Assembly: GCA_027488715.1 (NCBI GenBank) | Contig: JAIYBD010000145.1 | Span: 1-9,349 of the forward strand | Length of the DNA: 9,349 nucleotides | Origin: Bacteroidota bacterium | GTDB taxonomy: Bacteria; Bacteroidota; Bacteroidia; UBA7662; CANHCV01 | Direction: 5' to 3' | Shown here: positions 1 through 6,415 of the stretch, in pieces | How the letters are laid out: each line of letters starts with the position of its first letter | How positions within the stretch are numbered: the stretch's first letter is position 1 | Notes under the pieces: generated by a model | Databases searched by the model: none | Told to the model about the DNA's origin: nothing | What the model saw: only the letters and a program-made list of their open reading frames with translations | Translations under genes and position numbers: made by a program

Positions 1-1582
1 CATTCTCTAAATCATCCGGGCCAAGATTCTCTTTTTCCTTCAGACTTTTCTCGCCGTCGATGGGTGCATTCAACACTCTTCCAAGTGAAATTCCGGGTTT
101 GCTTGGAACGAGATCGGAAATGGATCTAGATTCGGGAAGCGGCAAATCGAGCACGCGGGCAACGTCTTGGATTGACATTTTTGCCGCCATCGTACTATAG
201 GTAACAATTTGTGCCACTTGCTGTTTGCCGTATTTGTCTACCACGTAATCGATCACTTTCTGTCGTCCTTCATCGTCGAAATCGGTATCGATATCGGGCA
301 TGGAATAACGCTCGGGATTGAGGAAACGCTCGAACAGTAAATCATATTTGATGGGATCGATGTTGGTAATTCCGATGCAATAAGCCACAGCAGAACCCGC
401 TGCCGATCCACGTCCGGGGCCTACCATCACTCCCAAATCACGACCGGCTCGAATGAAATCGGAAACGATGAGGAAATAGCCAGCGAACCCCATCGTTTTG
501 ATGGTAAACAACTCAAAATCCAAGCGTTCTTGAACTTCAGGAGAAATTTCACCGTATCTTTTTTTAGCTCCTTCCAATGTGAGGTGCTTGAGGTATTCCC
601 ACTGATTCAAAACATCTGCGGCAATTTTTTTTCCGTGAATTTCTTCTTCTTTTTGATGGATTTTAAATTCCTGAGGAAGCGGGAAGTTAGGAAGAAGAAT
701 ATCTCGTTTTAAATCCAAGTGATCAACCTTTCCTACAATTTCGTTCGTATTATCGATGGATTGCGGAATATCGGCGAAAAGAGTTGACATTTCCTGGGTG
801 GTTTTCAGGTAGAATTGATCGTTGTAGAAGGCAAAACGAGTTCCCCGAATATTGCTTTCATCGTCGGAAAACTCTTTGTTGGTCGGCGTCGATTTTTTCT
901 CTCCGGTATTGAGGCACAACAAAATATCGTGGGCGTTCCAATCTTTTTGATCCACATAATGGGAATCGTTGGAAGCGATGATTTTCACGTTGTATTTTTT
1001 GGCAAATTTGAGCAATACTTCATTCACGATGTTTTGTTCGGGGATGTCGTGCCGTTGTAACTCCACGTAATAATCTTCCCCGAATAAATCCAACCACCAT
1101 TTGAATTCCTTTTCACCTTCGGCTTCTCCTTTTTGCAAGATGGCTTTGGGAACAGAGGCTCCGATGCAACACGTGGTAGCGATCAACCCTTCATGGTATT
1201 TCAGTACTAATTCTTTGTCAATGCGTGGGTACTTAGAGTACATCCCTTCGATAAATCCAAGGGAACACAATTTGATCAAATTTTGATACCCGGTTTCATT
1301 CTTGGCAAGAAAAAGCTGATGAAATCGACGATCACGGTCGTCTTTTGAAAATTGTTTCCGGTGGCGATCGGCTACCAGGTAGAATTCACAACCGACGATG
1401 GGCTTTACGTTGTGCTTGGCGGCTTCCGCTACAAATTTGAAAGCGCCGAACATGTTTCCGTGGTCGGTCATCGCCAAAGCAGGCATTTGATCGGCGGCAG
1501 CTTTTTTATAAAGTGCCGAAATGGAAGCTGCGCCGTCGAGTAACGAAAACTGCGTATGAACGTGAAGATGTGAAAACTGCAT
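1..1582 (-). CDS. dnaE: DNA polymerase III alpha subunit, N-terminal 527 codons (partial, runs off left edge)
   Basis: This is the catalytic subunit of the replicative DNA polymerase III, which extends DNA at the fork in the cytoplasm. The start is the ATG at 1582, giving MQFSHLHVHTQFSLLDG, the usual opening of the PHP domain. PHP motifs follow: His7 and His9, Asp16, TDHGN at 39-43, GCEF at 64-67 and NDSHY at 205-209. The polymerase domain begins later with the GPGRGSAAGS loop at 388-397 and MPDIDTDF at 428-435, whose acidic residues match the first two catalytic aspartates of the C-family palm. The third catalytic aspartate, fingers, beta-clamp-binding motif and OB fold lie beyond the window; family members run to roughly 1,150-1,500 residues. 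No frameshift is seen. The gene is divergent from the 483-residue protein. Identity is near certain; the DnaE rather than PolC type is shown by the PHP domain at the very N terminus without an inserted exonuclease. Confidence 0.97.
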   Translation of the reverse strand, partial: MQFSHLHVHTQFSLLDGAASISALYKKAAADQMPALAMTDHGNMFGAFKFVAEAAKHNVKPIVGCEFYLVADRHRKQFSKDDRDRRFHQLFLAKNETGYQNLIKLCSLGFIEGMYSKYPRIDKELVLKYHEGLIATTCCIGASVPKAILQKGEAEGEKEFKWWLDLFGEDYYVELQRHDIPEQNIVNEVLLKFAKKYNVKIIASNDSHYVDQKDWNAHDILLCLNTGEKKSTPTNKEFSDDESNIRGTRFAFYNDQFYLKTTQEMSTLFADIPQSIDNTNEIVGKVDHLDLKRDILLPNFPLPQEFKIHQKEEEIHGKKIAADVLNQWEYLKHLTLEGAKKRYGEISPEVQERLDFELFTIKTMGFAGYFLIVSDFIRAGRDLGVMVGPGRGSAAGSAVAYCIGITNIDPIKYDLLFERFLNPERYSMPDIDTDFDDEGRQKVIDYVVDKYGKQQVAQIVTYSTMAAKMSIQDVARVLDLPLPESRSISDLVPSKPGISLGRVLNAPIDGEKSLKEKENLGPDDLEN

Positions 1583-1761
1583 TTGATGGTGATTTTGAAA
1601 GATTTTTCTAAGGAAGAACCGATTAGCTAAGCTATTCATCCTTGGTTCAGTATTCAACGGTTGTTGAAAACTATTCCCTCGCATTTTGACTCATTTTATG
1701 GAATTGCATTTCCAATTTTCCACAATCACATCACAAACCTTTTTTCCTCAAAAAAGTTAAT

Positions 1762-1769
1762 TACTTTTG
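1762..1769 (+). promoter_or_regulatory. Candidate -7 promoter element TACTTTTG
   Basis: The sequence matches the Bacteroidota -7 consensus TAnnTTTG exactly and lies 106 bases before the ATG at 1876. No TTG or TTTG is found at the expected 17-23 base spacing upstream, so only half of the promoter is recognisable. It overlaps one arm of an inverted repeat. Confidence 0.4.
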
Positions 1770-1790
1770 ATTTGATTACTTAACAAAAGT
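1763..1790. repeat. Inverted repeat ACTTTTG / CAAAAGT overlapping the candidate promoter
   Basis: Perfect 7-base arms at 1763-1769 and 1784-1790 are separated by 14 bases. A third copy of the core (AAAAGT, 1752-1757) lies just upstream. Arm spacing of about two helical turns between centres and overlap with the -7 element suit a dimeric regulator site, but AT-rich DNA produces such repeats by chance fairly often. Confidence 0.4.
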
Positions 1791-1818
1791 CATCTTCAAA
1801 AAAACTCATCCATTCACC

Positions 1819-1841
1819 AAATGACGCATTTTAAGTCATTT
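1819..1841. repeat. Inverted repeat AAATGAC / GTCATTT before the 483-residue gene
   Basis: Perfect 7-base arms at 1819-1825 and 1835-1841 with a 9-base spacer lie 34 bases before the start codon. If the promoter at 1762-1769 is real, this sits in the 5' leader and could be an operator or a weak RNA hairpin. A related AAGTCAT also occurs at 1788-1794. Confidence 0.4.
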
Positions 1842-1875
1842 ATCAATTTTTTAATTCAATAACTGGTTCATCGCC

Positions 1876-3327
1876 ATGGAAAAAATAAACAAAATTGTAA
1901 AAACCCTTACAGAAGACGAGTACCGCATTCTGGAAGAACAAGTGTCGTCCAATAATGCTGACAAGTCCCTGCAACTCCTCCGATTTTCGCGGGAAAACAA
2001 TTTAAGTGATAAAGAGTGCATTAAGGAGTTGGAAATCAAACCCAATGCATTCTACACCCTTAAATCTCGTTTGGGTCAGAAAATTTACAACTTCCTCGTT
2101 TCGAAAATGGAAGCTCCAAAATTGGACTTGATCAAAAAAGTAGCTTTTGCCGGGGAGTTGATGTTTACCGCCGAAAAAGAAGTGGTGAGCGCTACCTTGA
2201 AGCGATTGGAAAAACAATTAGCCGATTACGATTTGCCCTATGAGTTAACCAAGATTTATCAAAACTTGAAAAAGGTTTACGTGAATCACCCCGACCAGTT
2301 TTACAACTATTCGCAATTGTATAACAAGCACGTAGCCTTTACATTGGCCTTGGATCGAGCGGAAGAAATGGTGGGGCAGTATTTCAACTTGTACGGCCAA
2401 TACTACTTCTCTAGGGAAGATAGTGAACTCATTCAAATCAACATCATCCACATGGAATTGAATTCGATGTGTGACTTGTACGAATCTCACCGTTTATACA
2501 TTTATGGGTCATTGGTGAAGGTCTTTTCCATCCTATTTATTCCCAACAAATTCGACAAACCCACGGGAAGCATGGGAGACATCGAGGATATTTTTGAAGA
2601 GGTGGATGCCATTTTCTTGAAGTACGAAAACGATCCGTTTTATTTCCAGCTTTCCAAGTGTTTCGATTACCTAAAGTTGGAGTATTATCACCGATTGAAC
2701 CTTGGTAAAAAGGAATGGGAATATTACGAAATCTTAGAACCTTCCATGGGAGATTTTCTGAAGTTTCTGAATTATTACCTCTTCACTCCCCGCCTGTTGT
2801 TCACGAAATTGGAAATGTACCGGGAGGCGGGAAAATTGGAAAAACTAGTTGATGAAAACGAATCCTTTCTGGCAGACCTCAACGCCGACAAAAAAGACAC
2901 CTATTTGTACGTGGTGACGAAAATTTACGAATCCATTTCGCTCATGTATGATCAAAAGGTGGAAGATGCCATTCGTTGTTTGAATAATTTGAGGTACGAT
3001 GTTACCCTTCGTCATTTTCCTCACGTGGAAATGGAAGTTAAGCTTTTAACCGCATGTGGTTATGCCATGGTTAACGAGGGGGATTTGTGCACCACGTTGA
3101 TTAAAAGTATTCAACGACAAATTCGAAATTCGGAGGAGGAAATGGATGGGGCTGATTATGAAGACGCACGGATCATGCTAAAAATCCTTACGAAAATGGT
3201 CAATTTTAGGGAAAATAAACAAGTGGATAAGGTAGAACAATTGATCGAACGATTCATTCGTAATAACAAAGGAGAAAAAGCAGTGATTCCCTATTTCGAC
3301 ACTCAACTTTTATTGAAGTACTATTAA
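1876..3327 (+). CDS. Uncharacterised all-helical protein, 483 residues
   Basis: I do not recognise a characterised function. The protein has no signal peptide, no membrane segment and no sorting domain, so it is probably cytoplasmic. Residues 1-78 form a compact helical module, with LTEDEYRIL at 11-19 and NAFYTLKSRLGQKIYNFL at 57-74. This resembles the N-terminal part of an uncharacterised Bacteroidota group in which a similar module precedes long TPR-like helical arrays. The rest is rich in charged and aromatic residues with a spacing typical of helical hairpin repeats. No catalytic motif is visible. The ATG at 1876 is the first in frame and lacks a Shine-Dalgarno sequence. The gene stands alone: divergent from dnaE and closed by a terminator 9 bases after its stop. 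A role as a scaffold or regulator would be a guess. The coding call is firm from length and consistent codon use; the family link is moderate. Confidence 0.93.
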   Translation: MEKINKIVKTLTEDEYRILEEQVSSNNADKSLQLLRFSRENNLSDKECIKELEIKPNAFYTLKSRLGQKIYNFLVSKMEAPKLDLIKKVAFAGELMFTAEKEVVSATLKRLEKQLADYDLPYELTKIYQNLKKVYVNHPDQFYNYSQLYNKHVAFTLALDRAEEMVGQYFNLYGQYYFSREDSELIQINIIHMELNSMCDLYESHRLYIYGSLVKVFSILFIPNKFDKPTGSMGDIEDIFEEVDAIFLKYENDPFYFQLSKCFDYLKLEYYHRLNLGKKEWEYYEILEPSMGDFLKFLNYYLFTPRLLFTKLEMYREAGKLEKLVDENESFLADLNADKKDTYLYVVTKIYESISLMYDQKVEDAIRCLNNLRYDVTLRHFPHVEMEVKLLTACGYAMVNEGDLCTTLIKSIQRQIRNSEEEMDGADYEDARIMLKILTKMVNFRENKQVDKVEQLIERFIRNNKGEKAVIPYFDTQLLLKYY

Positions 3328-3336
3328 TTGAAACAC

Positions 3337-3381
3337 GATTACGAAAAAAGGGGGCGAAATTCGCCCCCTTTTTTCGTAATC
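3337..3381. terminator. Bidirectional intrinsic terminator
   Basis: A perfect inverted repeat with 22-base arms (3337-3358 and 3360-3381) around a single A at 3359. Each arm contains five G or C and a run of six A or T, so the transcript in either direction forms a GC stem, GGGGGCGAA paired with TTCGCCCCC, followed by six U. It begins 9 bases after the stop of the 483-residue gene and ends 9 bases before the last codon of the convergent T9SS cargo gene. It therefore serves both. Confidence 0.93.
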
Positions 3382-3390
3382 ATTACTTAC

Positions 3391-5520
3391 TTATTGTTTA
3401 ATCCATTTCATATCACCCAACACTTGGTTTTTGTTGGAAACTCGAATGAAATAAATTCCATTGCTGAGTTCGGAAGCCTGAATGGAATGAATATTTTCAG
3501 TTACGTTTTTCACGCTCTTTACAACCCGACCGAAAGCATCCAAAATTTGAATGTCCATGGTGGAAACGCTGGAATTCTTTTCAATCCAGAAGTTGCCGTT
3601 GGAAGGATTGGGATACATTTTTATTCCGGCTTGGGCGAGTTCATGAGCACCTTGAACAGATCCTGAAATGCAGGTCGTATCGTTGTTCACGTTCTGATCA
3701 TTGGCCATTTCAATCCAAACGCATAAATTTCCAGTTCTACCGTTGGTGGATGACAAACGTGTGGTAAAGTTGTAAATGATGGAGTCACCGGGATTGATCA
3801 CTTGGCTAAAATTTTCACTGATCACAGGACCAGAACCCATTTTAAACTTAATGGTTCCGCGAACGGAAGGTTCTGGACTTGGATTTTTCACCTTGATGGT
3901 GACGTTGGTTGGAGTGCTAGTAAGTACGAATCCAGGAGTAGGCGAAAGCACCTGAGGAACAGCCAAATCACGACGGTAAATTTTTGTTGCCTCAATTCCC
4001 ATCAAGAAGTCCTCATAATTTTTTTCGCGGTAAGGAGCCCAAATACCACCTAATACTTCCAAAGAACGACGTGAAATAGGACCTGTTGTATCTCTGGCGA
4101 GTGTAATGTTGGTTCCGTTCATTTCCCACAATAGGTAAACGCCACCATCATTCACGATCAAATTTTGGTTAGCACAGGGAACAGTGTTGTAAGAATTGGG
4201 AGAAATGCTAGCTGCTGAAACTAGTACAGAATCAAGCAGAGTTCCAGGGCCACCATTGGGTCCATTATCGTCATAAATTTTTGCGTAGAAATCTGCATTG
4301 CCCGTATTGGACTGGATGAAGAATTTGGAATTGGTAATTTTTACTGGATATACAGGAGGTTGAATGTAAACGGCAATTCCGCCGCCGCCGCCGTTCCAAC
4401 TCAAACCAGCACCATCGGGAATACCGTCGGAGTAGTCTAAATTCATGGCCACCGTGGTATCAACAGAAATAATTTTGATGTCATTGGTATTGTTATCCGG
4501 AACTAAATCAGTTGTGGTGATGGTGGAGGTGGTCCACATCTTGTAAATTCCAGGTTGGGTTAAATTCAAGGAATTTGGAAAATTCACATTGACATCCATT
4601 CCTGGGGTGAGTGATGGTGTAACAACGGAAGAGTTCAATGCTAAACCGTTAAATGGATCAACGACATTCAAGGCCGTGGTAATGTTGGTCAAAGCCACGT
4701 TGCCATAATTTTTAATGTTGGCCTGCATCGGCACATTGGCACTTCCTAATCCTTTAAATATTCCATGATTATTGTTGTTGTTATTCCACTGAACTCCTAC
4801 ATCGGAAACCTGGTAGGTTACAACTGCTGGATAGTTGTAAACCACGGAGTAATTGGTATCTGGGTAAGTATCGTAGCTATGGGCCAATCCTAAATTGCCC
4901 ACGTTATTCTCAATTCCAATGACTAACGAACGGGAACCTGATGCGATGGTTGGTTGGTTATTCAGAGACTTATAATTGAAGGTGATTTGTTTGGTGGCCT
5001 TATTAAGGATAATTTGGTAGCTCACCGAACCAACATATCCGGGTGCTGCTTGGCGCCAGAAAGGCACATTCACCCAAGAAATACAAATGGTATCACCTCG
5101 ATCGTAGCGGTAGCAACGACCTGGATTTCCGGCTCCACCGAAATTCAAATCGGAAACAAATCCGCCGATCCAATCGTTGGCGCCTGTTGGGCTTGGAACT
5201 ACGCCGGGAAACAAAGACGCCAACTGTCCATTTCCATTGAAAATGATGTAACCATTGGAACCGATCCAGAAACGCTCTGGATTGTACCAGTAGTACTGAA
5301 AACCAGTCATGGAAAATGGCCCTACGACATTATCATCGCCTAATCCTGTAACGGGAGTACCAATGGTGGAAATATCAAACCAACTGTAGGTTGGGCCTTG
5401 TGGATCGCGGTTATCGCGCCAGGTGTAGCCGTAACCATCGGGACCGCCGGAACCATTGGATTGGGCATAAATTGCAACGCTACCAAGCGCAGCAAACAAA
5501 AAGAGTAAAATTTTTTTCAT
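3391..5520 (-). CDS. Secreted T9SS cargo protein with C-terminal type A sorting domain, 709 residues
   Basis: The protein is exported and probably held at the cell surface or released. A Sec signal peptide spans residues 1-19 (MKKILLFLFAALGSVAIYA, cleavage before Gln20). Residues 22-235 form a beta-rich domain with many aromatic residues (GYTWRDNRDPQGPTYSWFDI at 31-50), reminiscent of the N-terminal region of other large Bacteroidota surface proteins. Residues 236-355 and 519-617 look like two CARDB/Ig-like beta sandwiches, with phrases such as VPMQANIKNYGNVALTNI and VTIKVKNPSPEPSVRGTI. The middle, 356-518, is unassigned. Residues 633-709 are the sorting domain (YPNPSNGNFWI at 636-646, ending KWIKQ), which the T9SS removes during export. 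No protease or glycosidase motif is visible, so adhesin or structural roles are possible. The gene lies 33 bases after the small protein gene, with a probable promoter of its own, and ends at the shared terminator. Sorting and secretion calls are firm; function is unknown. Confidence 0.93.
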   Translation of the reverse strand: MKKILLFLFAALGSVAIYAQSNGSGGPDGYGYTWRDNRDPQGPTYSWFDISTIGTPVTGLGDDNVVGPFSMTGFQYYWYNPERFWIGSNGYIIFNGNGQLASLFPGVVPSPTGANDWIGGFVSDLNFGGAGNPGRCYRYDRGDTICISWVNVPFWRQAAPGYVGSVSYQIILNKATKQITFNYKSLNNQPTIASGSRSLVIGIENNVGNLGLAHSYDTYPDTNYSVVYNYPAVVTYQVSDVGVQWNNNNNNHGIFKGLGSANVPMQANIKNYGNVALTNITTALNVVDPFNGLALNSSVVTPSLTPGMDVNVNFPNSLNLTQPGIYKMWTTSTITTTDLVPDNNTNDIKIISVDTTVAMNLDYSDGIPDGAGLSWNGGGGGIAVYIQPPVYPVKITNSKFFIQSNTGNADFYAKIYDDNGPNGGPGTLLDSVLVSAASISPNSYNTVPCANQNLIVNDGGVYLLWEMNGTNITLARDTTGPISRRSLEVLGGIWAPYREKNYEDFLMGIEATKIYRRDLAVPQVLSPTPGFVLTSTPTNVTIKVKNPSPEPSVRGTIKFKMGSGPVISENFSQVINPGDSIIYNFTTRLSSTNGRTGNLCVWIEMANDQNVNNDTTCISGSVQGAHELAQAGIKMYPNPSNGNFWIEKNSSVSTMDIQILDAFGRVVKSVKNVTENIHSIQASELSNGIYFIRVSNKNQVLGDMKWIKQ
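4379..4393. repeat. CCG trinucleotide run (five units)
   Basis: Five CCG units encode the glycine run at residues 377-381 of the T9SS cargo protein, in the unassigned middle region. A change in unit number would alter linker length but not the reading frame. Confidence 0.8.
4768..4785. repeat. ATT/GTT trinucleotide run encoding six asparagines
   Basis: The run encodes Asn246-251 of the T9SS cargo protein, near the junction between the N-terminal domain and the first CARDB-like domain. It mixes AAT and AAC codons, so it is not a pure microsatellite. Confidence 0.75.
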
Positions 5521-5541
5521 GACGAAATTTTGGTTGTTTCG

Positions 5542-5571
5542 CCAAGATAAATATTATTCGTTAAAAACCAA
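5542..5571 (-). promoter_or_regulatory. Candidate promoter of the T9SS cargo gene
   Basis: On the minus strand TTG (5569-5571) is followed, after 19 bases, by TATCTTGG (5542-5549). This matches seven of eight positions of the TAnnTTTG -7 consensus, and the spacing falls within the 17-23 bases of Bacteroidota promoters. Transcription would start near 5535, leaving a leader of about 15 bases before the ATG at 5520. The element overlaps the last codons of the small protein gene, so the cargo gene could be expressed apart from the sigma operon. Confidence 0.5.
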
Positions 5572-5727
5572 GGCGTCATGCAAATCTTGCAATAGATTTT
5601 GAAGCTCGATCAGTTCTTTTTTTACTTGAGTTTTGGGTAGAATTTCTGTTTCAAGGTTCAACTTTTCTTGATCGGTACATTGATCGGTCAGGTATTCAAG
5701 CCAAAGGGATGGGTAATGTTCTTGCAT
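5554..5727 (-). CDS. Small acidic protein, 57 residues, resembling an anti-sigma N-terminal domain
   Basis: Reading the minus strand from the ATG at 5727 gives an open frame of 57 codons ending in TAA at 5554-5556. It is soluble and helical, with no membrane segment or signal peptide. The pattern SLWLEYLTDQCTDQEKLNLE (residues 7-26) followed by VKKELIELQNLLQDL (35-49) resembles the cytoplasmic sigma-binding domain of anti-sigma factors such as FecR and RsiW types: a short Tyr-Leu helix, a break, an acidic helix, then a leucine-rich helix. Usual members continue into a membrane helix and a periplasmic domain; both are absent here. There is a single cysteine (Cys17) and no HxxxCxxC zinc motif. 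A TDQ-C-TDQ duplication is encoded by two copies of ACCGATCAA three bases apart. The gene follows the sigma factor by 29 bases on the same strand, which fits an anti-sigma role. It could instead be the remnant of a longer gene. Coding status is likely; function is inferred. Confidence 0.7.
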   Translation of the reverse strand: MQEHYPSLWLEYLTDQCTDQEKLNLETEILPKTQVKKELIELQNLLQDLHDALVFNE

Positions 5728-5748
5728 GCGTTTTTCTTTTTAAACGCA
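5727..5748 (-). promoter_or_regulatory. Small hairpin abutting the start codon of the 57-residue gene
   Basis: Minus-strand arms TGCGTTT and AAACGCA (7 bases, 5742-5748 and 5727-5733) enclose an 8-base A-rich loop. The second arm ends at the A of the start ATG (5727). In the mRNA this could hide the initiation region of the small gene, or act as a weak attenuator between it and the sigma gene. There is no U run, so a strong terminator is unlikely. Confidence 0.45.
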
Positions 5749-5756
5749 CCAATTTT

Positions 5757-6311
5757 TCATTTATTGCCATCGTAGTATTTTTTCATGTTCATCACCGCAT
5801 ACCTCATTCTTCCCAAGGCGGTATTAACGGAAATATCACATTTTTCAGCAATTTCTTTGAAGGATAGTTGATGGTAAATGCGGTAAAAAACCACTTGTTT
5901 TTGATCTTCGGGTAGGCGCTTAAAGCATGCCAAAGCTCGGTTTAATTTTTCTTGATGCGCTAATTGATCCTCCCGGGTTCCATCGATGGAAGGAATAAAA
6001 TCGAAAATATCTTGATCAAATGAGGTAGAAATTGATTTTTTATTCTTCCCTCTTCGGGTTAAATCGGTGCAATGATTTCGGGTAACTTGCAAAATCCAAG
6101 CTCTGGCTTTTCCTCCTTCCAAATAAAATCCACGGGATTGGGCCGATTGAATTTTTAAAAATACATCTTGAAACACGTCTTCAGCCTCTTCACGATCCTT
6201 TAAAAAAGAAACGGCAATGGCAATAACTTTAGAACGAACAGCAAAAAGTTCAGCTGTAAGGGGCGTAGTTGAAACTTCGCAACCTAACGCGGGGGAAATG
6301 ATCGTTTTCAT
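5757..6311 (-). CDS. ECF-type RNA polymerase sigma factor (sigma-70 family), 184 residues
   Basis: The protein would direct RNA polymerase to a particular set of promoters. Region 2 lies at about 22-89, with EEAEDVFQDVFLKI (41-54) for core binding and ARAWILQVTRNHCTDLTRR (69-87) for -10 contact. Region 4 lies at about 124-178, with LPEDQKQVVFYR (133-144) and a helix-turn-helix, SFKEIAEKCDISVNTALGRM (150-169), for -35 contact. The SVNTALGRMRYA sequence is typical of Bacteroidota ECF factors. There is no region 1 or 3, as expected for this group, and the length is normal. The start is the ATG at 6311; the next in-frame Met is far inside. It is followed at 29 bases by the 57-residue gene and then by the T9SS cargo gene. 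The exporter lies 104 bases upstream on the same strand. Which signal it answers to cannot be read from the sequence. A comparison with SigP of Porphyromonas gingivalis, which serves T9SS genes, is tempting but unproven. Confidence 0.93.
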   Translation of the reverse strand: MKTIISPALGCEVSTTPLTAELFAVRSKVIAIAVSFLKDREEAEDVFQDVFLKIQSAQSRGFYLEGGKARAWILQVTRNHCTDLTRRGKNKKSISTSFDQDIFDFIPSIDGTREDQLAHQEKLNRALACFKRLPEDQKQVVFYRIYHQLSFKEIAEKCDISVNTALGRMRYAVMNMKKYYDGNK

Positions 6312-6415
6312 GATGGTACATTTTAGCCGCGTAGTTTTGTTTCATAGGTTGGGATTTGTTGTTTTAACGAAAGAAGTAAAAAATAATTGCATTGTCAACA
6401 AAAAAATAAAAATTT

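Larger units (their letters stand above)
1583..1875. promoter_or_regulatory. Divergent intergenic region between dnaE and the 483-residue gene
   Basis: This AT-rich spacer of 293 bases must carry the starts of transcription for both flanking genes. I see no ORF worth calling. Towards dnaE there is an 11-base near-palindrome, TAGCTAAGCTA, at 1624-1634, but no convincing TAnnTTTG on the minus strand. The half nearer the plus-strand gene holds a TAnnTTTG match and two inverted repeats, listed separately. No Shine-Dalgarno sequence precedes the ATG at 1876, which is usual in Bacteroidota. Confidence 0.7.

Noticed and set aside
1624..1634. Near-palindrome TAGCTAAGCTA upstream of dnaE as an operator
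   Set aside because: Only five-base arms with one central base, and no promoter element beside it; too short to support on its own.
4768..4785. Trinucleotide runs in the T9SS cargo gene (here and at 4379-4393) as phase-variable switches
   Set aside because: Unit length is three, so slippage cannot shift the frame, and the asparagine run is interrupted by mixed codons.
4954..5343. Plus-strand open frame of 129 codons inside the T9SS cargo gene
   Set aside because: It is antisense to a well-supported secreted protein and its translation has no recognisable domain or leader; a shadow frame.
6393..6398. Minus-strand TTGACA followed after 20 bases by TACTTCTT region, possible sigma gene promoter
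   Set aside because: The downstream element differs from TAnnTTTG at two positions and the tract is so AT-rich that near matches are expected by chance.
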